Source: Paractinoplanes atraurantiacus
GTDB lineage: Bacteria > Actinomycetota > Actinomycetes > Mycobacteriales > Micromonosporaceae
Length of the DNA stretch: 64,000 nt
NCBI RefSeq assembly: GCF_900215205.1
Contig: NZ_OBDY01000019.1
Span: 62,001-126,000 of the forward strand
Reading direction: 5' to 3'
In this document: positions 42,707 through 51,613 of the stretch, piece by piece
How positions within the stretch are numbered: position 1 is the first letter of the stretch
Layout: each line of letters starts with the position of its first letter
The notes under the pieces: model-generated
Seen by the model: only the letters and a program-made list of their open reading frames with translations
Database searches by the model: none
Told to the model about the DNA's origin: nothing
Program-made: the position numbers and the translations under genes

Positions 42707-43438
42707 GTGACTGTCTTCCCAGCACGCCCTGCTCTGCCCGCGAAGCCCACCAGCCTCATCGACCGCCCTCTCGCGCAGCCCGCAGCGCTGGAGGCACCGA
42801 ACCGCCCGTCGCCCACCGAGTACTTCAAGCGCCGCCGCTCCGAGCGCGACGCCCGTCGTCTCGAGGCCGCGGGTAACCGAGCTCTCACCCGCCTGGACCG
42901 TCTCGGTCCGGCGTGGCACATCGTCGACTGGCCGCGCACCGACGCCCTGGGCCACTACGAGCCCGACCCGGCCGACGACCGTGCCGGATTCCTGGCGATC
43001 GGCCCCGGCGGCGTCTACGCGGTGACCGTCGCCGACCACGGCCGCGCCCGCGTGCTCATCGCCGGCGACGTGGTCCAGATCAACGGCAAGCGCCCGGCGT
43101 ACGTGGCCGAGGCCCGCCGCGAGGCCCGCCGCGCGAGCAAGGCCCTCTCCGCCGCGGTCGGCCTGAGCGTGCCCGTCACCCCCGTGCTCACCTTCGTCGG
43201 ATCGGGCGTGATCAGCGTTCACGGCCTCCCCAAGGAGGTGCTGGTCTCCACCGACAAGGAGCTCGACCGCCTGCTGATCGCCGGCGGCGCCCGCATCTCG
43301 CCGGCCACCGCGGGCAAGCTCTCGGCCGTGGCCAACCATCCGGCCACCTGGGCCAACGCTCCGTACCGGCCGGCCGGCGACTATCGCTGGCACGCCGACG
43401 GACAAACGGCCGCTGACAAGCGTCCGGCTCGCCGGTAA
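42707..43438 (+). CDS. nuclease-related domain (NERD)-like protein
   Basis: A 243-residue cytoplasmic protein. After a Pro-rich N-terminal region and a basic segment TEYFKRRRSERDARRLEAAG, the core reads GWAHR-like WHIVDWPRTD, DDRAGFLAIGPGGVYAVTVA and VLIAGDVVQINGKRPAYVAE, the arrangement of NERD domains (D...G.GG.f.v..K), though the usual lysine position is occupied by histidine or aspartate (VADHGRARV). The start GTG 42707 follows GGAGG at 42697-42701; an upstream TTG at 42692 is possible. Catalytic activity is therefore doubtful; family is inferred. Confidence 0.7.
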   Translation: MTVFPARPALPAKPTSLIDRPLAQPAALEAPNRPSPTEYFKRRRSERDARRLEAAGNRALTRLDRLGPAWHIVDWPRTDALGHYEPDPADDRAGFLAIGPGGVYAVTVADHGRARVLIAGDVVQINGKRPAYVAEARREARRASKALSAAVGLSVPVTPVLTFVGSGVISVHGLPKEVLVSTDKELDRLLIAGGARISPATAGKLSAVANHPATWANAPYRPAGDYRWHADGQTAADKRPARR

Positions 43439-43542
43439 CGTTCCTTGCGGTTGATGTCGACGGCTTCATCGCCGCGGCGAGCGCCCGGGTCACCGGTCGC
43501 GCCGCGGCGCCGCCGTTGATCCGCAGGAGCGAGGAGGACCGG

Positions 43543-44004
43543 GTGGCGCACGTCGAACTCTCACTTTCCGGAGCGTTCGTCCCCCAGGCGCGCACACCGT
43601 CCGAGGCCGAGTTCGTCCCCAGTCTCGAGAGGTGGACGGCGACCGTCGCGGCCGCCGCCGAGCCGTGCCTGATCATCGACAACTCCACCACGATCCAGGC
43701 CCTCTCGGCCTCGGCCGCGGAGTTGCTCGGGCTGGGCAAGCCGCCGGAGGTGATCGGCAAACCCCTCGGCGGGGTGCTGCACCTGATCGACTTCACGGCC
43801 GGCGCGGGCGAGCTCGAGGAGTCCGACGCCGACAAGATCCCGCCGTTGCTCGCGGTCCGCAGCGAGCGCCTGGCTCGGGGTCTGCTGCGCGTCGTGCCGG
43901 GCCCGGGCGAGCCGCCGCTGACGGTCGACGCGATCGCCACGCCGCTGTTCGAGAGCGAGCGCGTGGCCGGGTCCCTGACGTTCTTCTCCCCGGTGCGCTA
44001 CTAG
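43543..44004 (+). CDS. PAS-domain protein
   Basis: A 153-residue soluble protein with one PAS-like domain: PCLIIDNSTTIQALSASAAE, LLGLGKPPEVIGKPLGGVLH, and TVDAIATPLFESERVAGSLTFFSPV. No output domain is attached, so it may be a small sensor partner or regulator. GTG 43543 was chosen because GAGGAGG lies 5 bases upstream at 43531-43537; a TTG at 43516 would lengthen it by 9 residues. The adjacent genes do not include a kinase; function unknown. Confidence 0.78.
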   Translation: MAHVELSLSGAFVPQARTPSEAEFVPSLERWTATVAAAAEPCLIIDNSTTIQALSASAAELLGLGKPPEVIGKPLGGVLHLIDFTAGAGELEESDADKIPPLLAVRSERLARGLLRVVPGPGEPPLTVDAIATPLFESERVAGSLTFFSPVRY

Positions 44005-44070
44005 CCGCTGTGGTGTTTACCGCACCTCGCGGGCATGTGCAGAAATGACCTCGAAACGTAGTCTGCGTTC

Positions 44071-44460
44071 ATGCTCGATCTCGACCTGCTACCAGGGGAG
44101 TACGCGGTGTGCCGCCTTCCGGCCGGCTCACCCCTTCCCGCTTCCCTGAGTGAGGGGCCGGACGAGAAGAGTGTGATCTCGCTGAGCTGGGCGCCGGAGG
44201 AGCTGTCGATCATCTGCCCCAGCGACCGTGTGCCGGACGGCGCCACGGCCGACACCGCCTGGCGCTGCCTGCGCGTCGTGGGGCCGCTCGACCTCGCGCT
44301 GACCGGCGTCCTGGCCTCGCTCATCGGCCCGCTGGCCGACGCCCGGGTAAACATCGTGACGTTCTCCACCTACACGACCGACTATCTGCTGGTACCGGCC
44401 GTGCGCCTGACCGAGGCCATGGACACCCTGCACGCCGCCGGTCATCGCATTGCTTCCTGA
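44071..44460 (+). CDS. ACT-domain protein (CASTOR-like)
   Basis: A 129-residue protein with two ACT-like halves: LPGEYAVCRLPAGSPLP and SVISLSWAPEELSIICPSDR, then WRCLRVVGPLDLALTGVLAS, LIGPLADARVNIVTFSTYTT and DYLLVPAVRLTEAMDTLHAA. The second half with I-G-P-L-A and S-T-Y-x-T-D-Y-L-L-V is the typical pattern of ACT_7/CASTOR-like amino-acid-binding domains. It probably binds a small amino acid. There is no fused enzyme. Prephenate dehydratase, also an ACT protein, lies 0.7 kb away. Confidence 0.85.
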   Translation: MLDLDLLPGEYAVCRLPAGSPLPASLSEGPDEKSVISLSWAPEELSIICPSDRVPDGATADTAWRCLRVVGPLDLALTGVLASLIGPLADARVNIVTFSTYTTDYLLVPAVRLTEAMDTLHAAGHRIAS

Positions 44461-44483
44461 TTGATCGGGCTTAGCATGTCCGG

Positions 44484-45080
44484 GTGTTCCCCCGCACACG
44501 CTCCATCCCCTTGATCGTCTTCCCCCTGGCGATCCTGTCGGCCTGCGGCGCCCCGCCGCAGCCGCAACCCACCTCGCCGACGTACGCGACCGCCAGCGCC
44601 GCGCCCGTCCCGCTGGACCCCTCGCTGCCCCTGCCGGCGACCCAGCCCGTCACCACCCCGCCGATTACCGTCCCGGCTTATCCGACGGCGACCTATCCCA
44701 CGATCACGCTCCCGCCGGCCACCCTCCCGCCGGCCACGGTCCCGACGACGACCGCGCCGACCGAGAAGTCACCCACCCCGACGCCCTCGCACGCGCCCAA
44801 GTGCACGACCGTGCCGACCGGTCCGGAGATCGTCATCCTGGCCAAGAAGCAGCAGGGCATGGCGAACAAGCCCTTGGTCGTGCAGGACGGCCCGCGCTGC
44901 TCGGGCACGTGGTCCTTCACCGCCCTCGAGCTCAGCGGAGCCGAGGAGGACCCCTTCATGGTGGTCGCCACCGGCTCCGGGGCCACGCTCACCCTGGTCG
45001 CCGCGGGCTCGGAGGTGTGCATCGACCCGGTGCAGAACAGCGCGCCGCCCGGCATCCGCGTGCTCGCCTGCGGCTTCTGA
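44484..45080 (+). CDS. lipoprotein with Pro/Thr-rich linker
   Basis: A 198-residue exported protein. The signal peptide ends in the lipobox L-S-A-C (about residue 21), so it is probably anchored to the membrane as a lipoprotein. Residues 25-105 are a Pro/Thr/Ala-rich linker with repeated PPATLPPATVPTT-type blocks, likely crossing the wall. The C-terminal domain holds four cysteines (KCTTV, PRCSGTW, EVCIDP and LACGF) and a segment IVILAKKQQGMANKPLVVQD. I do not recognise the domain. Start GTG 44484. Confidence 0.72.
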   Translation: MFPRTRSIPLIVFPLAILSACGAPPQPQPTSPTYATASAAPVPLDPSLPLPATQPVTTPPITVPAYPTATYPTITLPPATLPPATVPTTTAPTEKSPTPTPSHAPKCTTVPTGPEIVILAKKQQGMANKPLVVQDGPRCSGTWSFTALELSGAEEDPFMVVATGSGATLTLVAAGSEVCIDPVQNSAPPGIRVLACGF

Positions 45081-45186
45081 CGCGCCCCGCCCGGCCACGG
45101 CTGGGCCGCGCGGCTTCGGCCGGGCCGCGCCACCCTGCTGCTACTCGGCCGCGCCGAGCGCGCGAGCCGGGCCTAGACTTCCCGTC

Positions 45187-46134
45187 ATGCCCGGAACGCC
45201 GCCCACGCGCTTCGTCTACCTCGGCCCAGAGGGCACCTTCACCGAGGCCGCCCTGCGCACGATCCCCGCGGCCGAGCGCGGCCTGCGCACCCCCGCCCGC
45301 AGCGTCCCCGAGGCGCTCGAGGCGGTCCGCGCCGGTGAGGCCGACGCCGCGCTGGTGCCGCTGGAGAACTCGGTCGGCGGCGCCGTCCCGGTCACCCTGG
45401 ACGAGCTGGTCACCGGCGCCCCGCTGGTGATCACCCGGGAGGTCGTCCTGCCGGTCGAGTTCGTGCTGGGCGCGCGGCAGCCCACGCCGCTGGCCGCGAT
45501 CCGGACGATCGCCGCCCACCCGCAGGCCTCGGCCCAGTGCCGCAACTGGCTGCGGGCCAACGCGCCGGACGCGGTGATCGTCGACGTGCTCTCCAACGCC
45601 GCCGCCGCGATCAGCGCGGCCGCCGGCGAGCACGACGCCGCCCTCTGCGCCCCCATCGGCGTGTCCCGCAACCAGCTGACCGTGCTGGCCGACAAGGTGG
45701 CCGACCACCCCGACGCGGTCACCCGGTTCGCGCTGCTCACCCGCCCCGGCCGCCCGGCCGAGCCGACCGGCGACGATGTCACGTCGCTGGCCGTCTCGAT
45801 CCGGCGCGACCAGGTCGGTGCCCTGCTGGCGGTGCTCACCGAGCTGGCGGTGCGCGGGATCAACCTCTCCCGCATCGAGTCCCGCCCGACCGGCGAGCAG
45901 CTGGGCACGTACGTCTTCTTCCTGGATTGCACCGGCCACGTCGCCGAGCCCCAGCTGGGCGAGGCCCTCCAAGGCCTGCGCCGCATCTGCGCCGACGTCC
46001 GCTTCCTGGGCAGCTACCCCCGCCACCGCCTGGTCCAGGAGGCCCCGGTCCCGTCCCCACCGGGCTTGGCCAACGCCGACTTCGCCGACTCCGCGGCCTG
46101 GCTGGCCCAGGTCAGGGCGGGCGAAACCGCCTAA
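45187..46134 (+). CDS. pheA: prephenate dehydratase
   Basis: A 315-residue enzyme converting prephenate to phenylpyruvate in phenylalanine synthesis. The PDT domain has YLGPEGTFTEAALRTI, DAALVPLENSVGGAVPVTLD and the catalytic T-R-F motif in DAVTRFALLTRP. The C-terminal regulatory ACT domain has GALLAVLTELAVRGINLSRI with ESRPT, which binds phenylalanine. The layout matches monofunctional actinobacterial enzymes. The gene overlaps the end of the convergent AIM24 gene by 4 bases. SerS, another housekeeping gene, is 2.5 kb downstream. Confidence 0.95.
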   Translation: MPGTPPTRFVYLGPEGTFTEAALRTIPAAERGLRTPARSVPEALEAVRAGEADAALVPLENSVGGAVPVTLDELVTGAPLVITREVVLPVEFVLGARQPTPLAAIRTIAAHPQASAQCRNWLRANAPDAVIVDVLSNAAAAISAAAGEHDAALCAPIGVSRNQLTVLADKVADHPDAVTRFALLTRPGRPAEPTGDDVTSLAVSIRRDQVGALLAVLTELAVRGINLSRIESRPTGEQLGTYVFFLDCTGHVAEPQLGEALQGLRRICADVRFLGSYPRHRLVQEAPVPSPPGLANADFADSAAWLAQVRAGETA

Positions 46135-46868
46135 TCGAAGAGGTTGCCTAGGATGCCGCCGCCGCCCTGCTGCTGGTTGCCGCCGCCCAGGCCGGCGATG
46201 CCGCCGGGCGGCTCCTCGGAGGGCTGGACCACGACGAAGCCCTGACCGGCGAAGCTCATCGTGAAGCGCTCGCCGGTCGAGCGGCCGAGCAGCGTGCCCA
46301 TGCCGAGCTGCTCGGCACGGTGATATCCGGTCTGCAGGTTCGCCGACCAGCAGATCGCGGCCTGCGGGTCGACATACGTCGGCTGGTCGATGGTCAGCAC
46401 CACCGGGGTGCCGTGCGTGGTGACGGCGATCCGGCCCTGGCCGGTGAAGACGCAGTTGAACAGGCCCGCGTTCGACATCATGCCGGCGCCGCTGACCATC
46501 TTGATGTCGTAGCGCAGGGACGACTCGAAGGCGAGCACGTTGGCGCCGTTGATCGACAGGGCGTCGCCCGGGTCGAGGTCGATGAGGTGGATGTCGGCCG
46601 CCCGCTCGGCCAGGAAGACGTCTCCGTGGCCCTTGACCCGCATCAGCGGGACGCCCTCACCGGTGAGTTTCTGCTTGAGGAACTTGCCGATGCCGCCCGA
46701 GCCGAGCGCCTCGAACTGCACCTGACCCTGATAGGCGACCATCGAGCCGACCCGCGCCATGAACTCGCCGTTCAGCTCGGCCTTGAGCAGCTTCGAGTTC
46801 TGCAGCCGCAGCCCGGGCTGGGCCGACTCCTTCTCGAGGTTCTCCGCCGAGAAAAGCTCACTGCGCAT
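46131..46868 (-). CDS. AIM24 family protein
   Basis: A 245-residue soluble protein of the AIM24/DUF124 family, a tubby-like double-barrel fold of uncertain role. Landmarks: NSKLLKAELNGEFMARVGSM, VAYQGQVQFEALGSGG, VFLAERAADIHLIDLDPGDA and LFNCVFTGQGRIAVTTHGTP. The C terminus is a flexible Gly/Gln-rich tail (GLGGGNQQQGGGGILGN). AGGAGG precedes ATG 46868 by 6 bases. No operon partner is apparent. Family assignment is secure. Confidence 0.88.
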   Translation of the reverse strand: MRSELFSAENLEKESAQPGLRLQNSKLLKAELNGEFMARVGSMVAYQGQVQFEALGSGGIGKFLKQKLTGEGVPLMRVKGHGDVFLAERAADIHLIDLDPGDALSINGANVLAFESSLRYDIKMVSGAGMMSNAGLFNCVFTGQGRIAVTTHGTPVVLTIDQPTYVDPQAAICWSANLQTGYHRAEQLGMGTLLGRSTGERFTMSFAGQGFVVVQPSEEPPGGIAGLGGGNQQQGGGGILGNLFD

Positions 46869-46916
46869 GAACGTCCTCCTGTTGTGGGGCCTTGGACCCA
46901 GCGTAAGAGGGCGGAG

Positions 46917-47279
46917 CTATCCCCAGCCGAGCTCGTGCAGGCGGTGGTCGTCGATGCCGAAGTGGTGGGCGATCTCGTGCACCACGGTGATCGCGACCTC
47001 GTCGATCACGTCGGTCTCGGAGTCGCAGATCTTCAACGTCGGCAGGCGGAAGATGGTGATCCGGTCGGGCAGCACGCCCGCGTAGTCCCAGCCGCGATCG
47101 GTGAGCGCCGTGCCCTCGTAGAGGCCGAGCAGGTCGTCGCTGCCGTCCGGCGGCAGGTCCTCGACCATGATCACGACGTTGTTCATCATGCGCATCAGCT
47201 CGGGTGGCACCTCGTCGAGGGCCTCACCGACAAGTTCCTCGAAACGTTCGGCACTCATCTCGACCGGCACGCCACCCAT
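46917..47279 (-). CDS. minimal zincin metallopeptidase family protein
   Basis: A 120-residue protein of the bacterial minimal metallopeptidase family (DUF1025-like). Zinc-binding H-E-x-x-H is at residues 101-105 in TVVHEIAHHFGIDD. The N-terminal half FEELVGEALDEVPPELMRMM and IMVEDLPP is typical. An ATG at 47258 gives a slightly shorter form and may be the true start. Substrate unknown. It could act with neighbours AIM24 or OsmC but nothing in sequence shows that. Confidence 0.88.
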   Translation of the reverse strand: MGGVPVEMSAERFEELVGEALDEVPPELMRMMNNVVIMVEDLPPDGSDDLLGLYEGTALTDRGWDYAGVLPDRITIFRLPTLKICDSETDVIDEVAITVVHEIAHHFGIDDHRLHELGWG

Positions 47280-47339
47280 TGTGCCCGGGGCGCCCGATCA
47301 TCCGTACGACCAAGCGCCCCGGTCTTGCCATCAAGAAGA

Positions 47340-47768
47340 TCAGGCCAGCTTGGCGCTGAGCGTGATCTCGGCGCCGGGCGAGAGCAGCCGGGAGATCGGG
47401 CAACCCTCCTTGGCCGCCACGGCGATCTTCTGGAAGGCCGCGTCGTCGATGCCGGGGACGTCGCCCACGGTCTCGAGGTCGATGCGGGTGACGCTGAAGC
47501 CGGCGTCCGTCTTGTCCATGTGCACCTTGGCGACCGTCTCGACCGAGTTGGGCGTGAAGCCCTCGTCGGAGAGGGCCTTGGAGAACGCCATCGAGAAGCA
47601 GCCGGAGTGCGCGGCCCCGATCAGCTCCTCCGGGTTCGTCCCCTCGCCCTCCTCGAAGCGCGACTTGAACGAGTAGTTCCCCTGGATGCCACCCTTGCCG
47701 GTCTTGATCGTGCCGGAACCCTCGGTGAGGTTCCCCTGCCAGCGGGCGGTTGCGGTACGAATAGGCAT
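47340..47768 (-). CDS. osmC: OsmC family peroxiredoxin
   Basis: A 142-residue thiol peroxidase reducing organic hydroperoxides. The two catalytic cysteines are C57 in GAAHSGCFSMAFSKAL and C123 in AAKEGCPISRLLSPG. RTATARWQGNLTEGSGTIKT is the usual start. ATG 47768 was preferred; an upstream in-frame extension would overlap the divergent gene at 47827. Expected to be induced by peroxide or osmotic stress in related organisms; no regulator is adjacent. Confidence 0.93.
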   Translation of the reverse strand: MPIRTATARWQGNLTEGSGTIKTGKGGIQGNYSFKSRFEEGEGTNPEELIGAAHSGCFSMAFSKALSDEGFTPNSVETVAKVHMDKTDAGFSVTRIDLETVGDVPGIDDAAFQKIAVAAKEGCPISRLLSPGAEITLSAKLA

Positions 47769-47826
47769 ATCCAGAACGCTAGTCCATCGTTCGGCCGCTG
47801 GCCGTGGGACCTGCGCACCCGTCATC

Positions 47827-48588
47827 ATGGTTCACATGCCCGCGCAGCAGCAGCCGATCGACCTCGGCGTCGCCCCGGCCGAGTCGGTGGTCGAGTTCGG
47901 CCCGGAGCCGCCCGTCCGGCAGCGGCGGTGGCAGTCCGGCTTCTCCCTTCGTGAGCTGGCCGGCGACCGGCGGGTGGTCCCGTTGCTGGCGGCCCTGGCC
48001 GGCGTCGCCGCCCTCGCCTCGCTCTTCTCCGAGTGGCAGGTCACCACTGTCGACGCCGAGGTGCTCAGCGGCGACGTGGGCCAGCGCGCGGTCGCGGCCC
48101 GCATCGGCGACCTGGGTGCGCTCGGCACCGGCTATCTGATCGGCATCTTCCTCGTGGTCCCGGCCGTGGTGCTGACCATGTTCGGCCCGCCCGCCGGTCG
48201 CCGCTACGCCCGGCTGGCCGGCCTCAGCGCCGCCGGCACGGCGTTCGGCCTGCTCATCGCGCTCGCGGCCGAGCTCGGCGACAGCAGCGGGGCGATCGAC
48301 CGGGTCTACGAGATCGCGCTCGACGGCGACCAGATCTCCCTGACGTACGGGCGTGGCCTCTGGTGCGCGCTGGTGGCCATGGCGCTGGCCGTGGCCGCTC
48401 TCTACCTGGCCGGACGCTACCTGGGGCAGCCGGACAAGGTGGACGACGACGAGGCTCCGGCCTCGGTCGAGCCCTGGTCGTGGCGCCGCCCGGCCGACGC
48501 CGACGACAGGCAGCCCGACGCTCCCCTCGACCTGACGGTCGCACCGGCCAAGCCGTTCACGTCCTACACCGACGGCATATCCGGATGA
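47827..48588 (+). CDS. four-helix membrane protein, unknown
   Basis: A 253-residue protein with about four transmembrane helices: [58 protein letters not shown] and [20 protein letters not shown], separated by short loops, with an acidic, Pro-rich cytoplasmic C terminus ([20 protein letters not shown]). A second ATG 9 bases downstream (47836) is equally possible. Similar unnamed proteins are common in actinobacteria. It is followed 34 bases later by serS but probably not functionally related. Confidence 0.7.
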   Translation: MVHMPAQQQPIDLGVAPAESVVEFGPEPPVRQRRWQSGFSLRELAGDRRVVPLLAALAGVAALASLFSEWQVTTVDAEVLSGDVGQRAVAARIGDLGALGTGYLIGIFLVVPAVVLTMFGPPAGRRYARLAGLSAAGTAFGLLIALAAELGDSSGAIDRVYEIALDGDQISLTYGRGLWCALVAMALAVAALYLAGRYLGQPDKVDDDEAPASVEPWSWRRPADADDRQPDAPLDLTVAPAKPFTSYTDGISG

Positions 48589-48622
48589 AGATCGGGCCTG
48601 CTCGCCGGTAGGCTCGTCAATC

Positions 48623-49885
48623 GTGATTGACCTGCGTCTGCTTCGCGACGACCCCGACCGGATCCGCGCCAGCCAGCGAGTGCGCGGCGAGTCCACCGAG
48701 CTGGTGGACGACCTGCTGCGCGCCGACGAGGCCCGCCGCTCCGCCACCCAGCGGTTCGAGGCGATGCGGGCCGAGCAGAAATCGCTGAGCAAGCAGGTGC
48801 CCAAGGCCTCCGGCGACGAGCGGGCCGCCCTGCTCGCCCGCACCAAGGAGCTGGCGGCCGAGGTCAAGGCGGCCGAGGCCGAGACGAGCGCGGCCGACGA
48901 GGCGCTGCGCCAGGCCCACCTGGCCGTGCCGAACGTGGTGCAGGAGGGCGTGCCCGCCGGCGGCGAGGACGACTTCGTCGTGCTGCGCGAGGTCGGCGAC
49001 ATCCCCCAGATCGACAACCCCAAGGACCACCTCGAGATCGGCGAGGCGCTGCGGGCGATCGACACCGAGCGCGGGGCCAAGGTCTCGGGCTCGCGGTTCT
49101 ACTTCCTGACCGGCGTCGGCGCGCTGCTCCAGCTCGGCATGCTCCAGATGGCGATCGCCCAGGCGGTGGAGCACGGCTTCGTCCCGTCGATCACGCCGTC
49201 GCTGGTCAAGCCGGAGTCGATGGAGGGCACCGGCTTCCTCGGCGCGCACGCGAGCGAGATCTACCGGCTCGAGGCCGACGACCTCTACCTCGTGGGCACG
49301 TCGGAGGTGGCCCTGGCCGCCTATCACTCAAACGAGATCATCGACCTCGAGAGCGGCCCGGAGCGGTTCGCCGGCTGGTCGTCCTGCTACCGGCGCGAGG
49401 CCGGGTCGTACGGCAAGGACGTGCGCGGCATCCTGCGGGTGCACCAGTTCGACAAGGTGGAGATGTTCTCCTTCTGCAAGCCGGAGGACGCCGCCGAGGA
49501 GCACCTGCGCCTGCTCGCGATGGAGGAGGAGATGCTGGCCAAGGTCGAGATCCCCTACCGGGTGATCGACGTGGCGGCCGGCGACCTCGGCTCGAGCGCC
49601 TCGCGCAAGTACGACTGCGAGGCCTGGGTGCCGTCGCAGGGCCGCTACCGCGAGGTCACCTCGACGTCGAACTGCACGACCTTCCAGGCCCGGCGGCTCA
49701 ACATCCGCTACCGCGACGCGGACGGCAAGCCGCAGACCGCGGCCACGCTGAACGGCACGCTCGCGACCACCCGCTGGCTGATTCCGATCCTGGAGAACCA
49801 CCAGCAGCCGGACGGCTCGGTGCGCGTCCCCAAGGCCCTCCAGCCCTACCTCGGGGGCCGTGACGTGTTGGAACCTTCCCGCTAA
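48623..49885 (+). CDS. serS: seryl-tRNA synthetase
   Basis: A 420-residue class II aminoacyl-tRNA synthetase. The N-terminal long coiled coil (residues about 25-110) binds tRNA-Ser. Motif 2 is [21 protein letters not shown] (in part) and motif 3 is [18 protein letters not shown]. The serine pocket lies in [15 protein letters not shown]. Length is standard. Start GTG 48623. A large hairpin follows the stop at 49893-49943. Essential housekeeping gene; single copy in this window. Confidence 0.97.
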   Translation: MIDLRLLRDDPDRIRASQRVRGESTELVDDLLRADEARRSATQRFEAMRAEQKSLSKQVPKASGDERAALLARTKELAAEVKAAEAETSAADEALRQAHLAVPNVVQEGVPAGGEDDFVVLREVGDIPQIDNPKDHLEIGEALRAIDTERGAKVSGSRFYFLTGVGALLQLGMLQMAIAQAVEHGFVPSITPSLVKPESMEGTGFLGAHASEIYRLEADDLYLVGTSEVALAAYHSNEIIDLESGPERFAGWSSCYRREAGSYGKDVRGILRVHQFDKVEMFSFCKPEDAAEEHLRLLAMEEEMLAKVEIPYRVIDVAAGDLGSSASRKYDCEAWVPSQGRYREVTSTSNCTTFQARRLNIRYRDADGKPQTAATLNGTLATTRWLIPILENHQQPDGSVRVPKALQPYLGGRDVLEPSR

Positions 49886-49892
49886 CGGTCAA

Positions 49893-49943
49893 TACACCGT
49901 CCGGCTACCAGAAGTCATAGCCGCTGGTAGTCCGGCGGGTGTA
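49893..49943. terminator. hairpin after serS
   Basis: The arms TACACCGTCCGGCTACCAG (from 49893) and CTGGTAGTCCGGCGGGTGTA (to 49943) pair with few mismatches; the inner CTACCAG / CTGGTAG part is perfect with a 12-base loop. It lies 8 bases after the serS stop and probably ends transcription before the HAD phosphatase genes. Confidence 0.65.
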
Positions 49944-49994
49944 CCGTTCTCCTTCCGCCCTCCGCGGGGGTTTGCGACACCCCGGAGGTAATCG

Positions 49995-50807
49995 ATGGTC
50001 AAGCCTGGACTCCCCAAACTGGTCGCGACCGATCTCGATGGCACACTGGTTCGCAGTGACGACACCGTGTCCGCGTACACCCATGAGGTCCTCGATCGCG
50101 TCCGGGCCGCCGGCATCCGGGTCGTGGGCGCCACCGGTCGCGGCCCGCGACTGACCTCCCTCACCCGCAACGACATCCGCGACGCCGACTTCCTCGTGAT
50201 GGCGCAGGGCGGCTGGGTCCTCGACCAGGCCGAGTCCAGCTACCTGCTCCGCTCCCGGCTCCGCGGCGAGGTGCTGGGCCAGGTGCTGGCCGCCATCGAG
50301 GCCGAGACCGGTCCGCTGTCGGTCATGGTGGAGGCGCTGGAGCACGACGACTCGCCGCTGTGGGGCGACTACGACCCGACCTGGCGCTACCCCGTCGTCG
50401 TCGAGCCGCGCACCCGCGCCGAGTGCTGCACGGGCGAGGTCATCAAAGCCTTCGCCCGTTCTTTCGCGTACGACGTCGACGAACTCCTCGCGGTGGCGCG
50501 CCGCCTCGTTCCGGCCGACGTGGCTTCGGTCACCCAGGCCGGCCTCGACTACGTGGAGATCTGCCCGGCGAACGTCGACAAGGGCACCGGTCTCGCGGTG
50601 GTGGCCGAGGCCGTCGGTGTCGATCCGGCCGACGTGCTGGTCTTCGGTGACATGCCCAACGACCTGCCGATGTTCGCCTGGGCCGGGTGGGGCCGGGTGG
50701 CGGTCGGCAACGCGCACCCCGAGCTGCTCGCGGTCGCCGATGACGTGACTCTCACCAATGATCAGGACGGCGTGGCGGCGTACCTCGACCGGCTACTGTC
50801 GAGGTGA
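49995..50807 (+). CDS. HAD family hydrolase (Cof type)
   Basis: A 270-residue haloacid-dehalogenase-like phosphatase. Motif I is ATDLDGTLVRSDD, motif II VVGATGRGPR, motif III the conserved lysine in DKGTGLAVVAEA, and motif IV GDMPNDLPMFAWAG. The Cof-type cap lies between motifs II and III. Substrate is a phosphorylated sugar or cofactor, unknown. GGAGG precedes ATG 49995. The next gene is a paralogue overlapping by 4 bases, so they are one operon. Confidence 0.9.
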   Translation: MVKPGLPKLVATDLDGTLVRSDDTVSAYTHEVLDRVRAAGIRVVGATGRGPRLTSLTRNDIRDADFLVMAQGGWVLDQAESSYLLRSRLRGEVLGQVLAAIEAETGPLSVMVEALEHDDSPLWGDYDPTWRYPVVVEPRTRAECCTGEVIKAFARSFAYDVDELLAVARRLVPADVASVTQAGLDYVEICPANVDKGTGLAVVAEAVGVDPADVLVFGDMPNDLPMFAWAGWGRVAVGNAHPELLAVADDVTLTNDQDGVAAYLDRLLSR

Positions 50808-51607
50808 TGTCGCCTTTCAAGCTGGTCGCCTCGGATATCGACGGAACCCTCATCCGCACCGACGGAACGCTGAGCAAGCGGACCATCGAGGTGCTCGACG
50901 CCCTCCCCGTGCCGTTCGTCGTGGTGACCGGCCGGCCGGTCCGCTGGCTGCGGCAGCTCTTCGACCAGATGAAGGCGCCGGTCCCGGCGGTCTGTGCCAA
51001 CGGCGCGGTGGTCTACGACGCCGACACCGACGAGATCCTGCGGGCCGACCCGCTCTCGGTCGACCTGCTGCTCGACGTCAGCGCCAAGCTGCGCGAGGCC
51101 GTGCCCGACGTGGCGCTCGCGGTCGAGGTCGAGGACGGCCGCGCCTTCTGGTACGAGGAGGCGTGGCCGGTGCGCTGGGAGAACGACAACCATCCGCATG
51201 TACGGGTGCTGTCGACCCCCGAGGAGCTTACGTCGGCGCCCGCCGTGAAGCTGCTGGCCCGCTCGGCCGCGCACCAGCCGGACGAGTTCCTCGAGCTGGT
51301 CAGCCGCACGCTGGGCGGCGTCGCCGAGACCACCCACTCGTCGTCGACGGCGCTGGTGGAGATCTCCGCGGCCGGTGTCACCAAGGCCGCCGGCCTGGCC
51401 TGGCTCTGCGAGAACGAGGGCATCAAGGCCGAGGAGGTCGTCGCGTTCGGCGACATGCCCAACGACATCCCGCTGCTGGCCTGGGCCGGTCGCGGGGTGG
51501 CGATGGGCAACGCGCACCCCGCGGTGAAAGAGGTGGCCGACGAGGTCGGCCTGACCAACGACGAGGACGGGGTCGCGCAATATCTGCGCGACCTTTACGA
51601 CCTCTGA
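50804..51607 (+). CDS. HAD family hydrolase (Cof type), paralogue of the preceding gene
   Basis: A 267-residue HAD phosphatase with ASDIDGTLIRTDGTLSKRTI (motif I), VVTGRPVRWLRQL (II), KAAGLAWLCENEG (III) and FGDMPNDIPLLAWAGRGVAMGNAHP (IV, quoted in part). It resembles its neighbour along its length, so the pair arose by tandem duplication, and substrates may have diverged. GTG 50804 overlaps the upstream stop (GTGA); the next codon is ATG 50807. It ends 7 bases from the convergent Bpa gene. Confidence 0.9.
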   Translation: MMSPFKLVASDIDGTLIRTDGTLSKRTIEVLDALPVPFVVVTGRPVRWLRQLFDQMKAPVPAVCANGAVVYDADTDEILRADPLSVDLLLDVSAKLREAVPDVALAVEVEDGRAFWYEEAWPVRWENDNHPHVRVLSTPEELTSAPAVKLLARSAAHQPDEFLELVSRTLGGVAETTHSSSTALVEISAAGVTKAAGLAWLCENEGIKAEEVVAFGDMPNDIPLLAWAGRGVAMGNAHPAVKEVADEVGLTNDEDGVAQYLRDLYDL

Positions 51608-51613
51608 TCGCTC

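Noticed and set aside
42478-42710. Short open frame upstream of the NERD-like gene
   Set aside because: No similarity, no good ribosome binding site, and it overlaps a better supported start at 42707.
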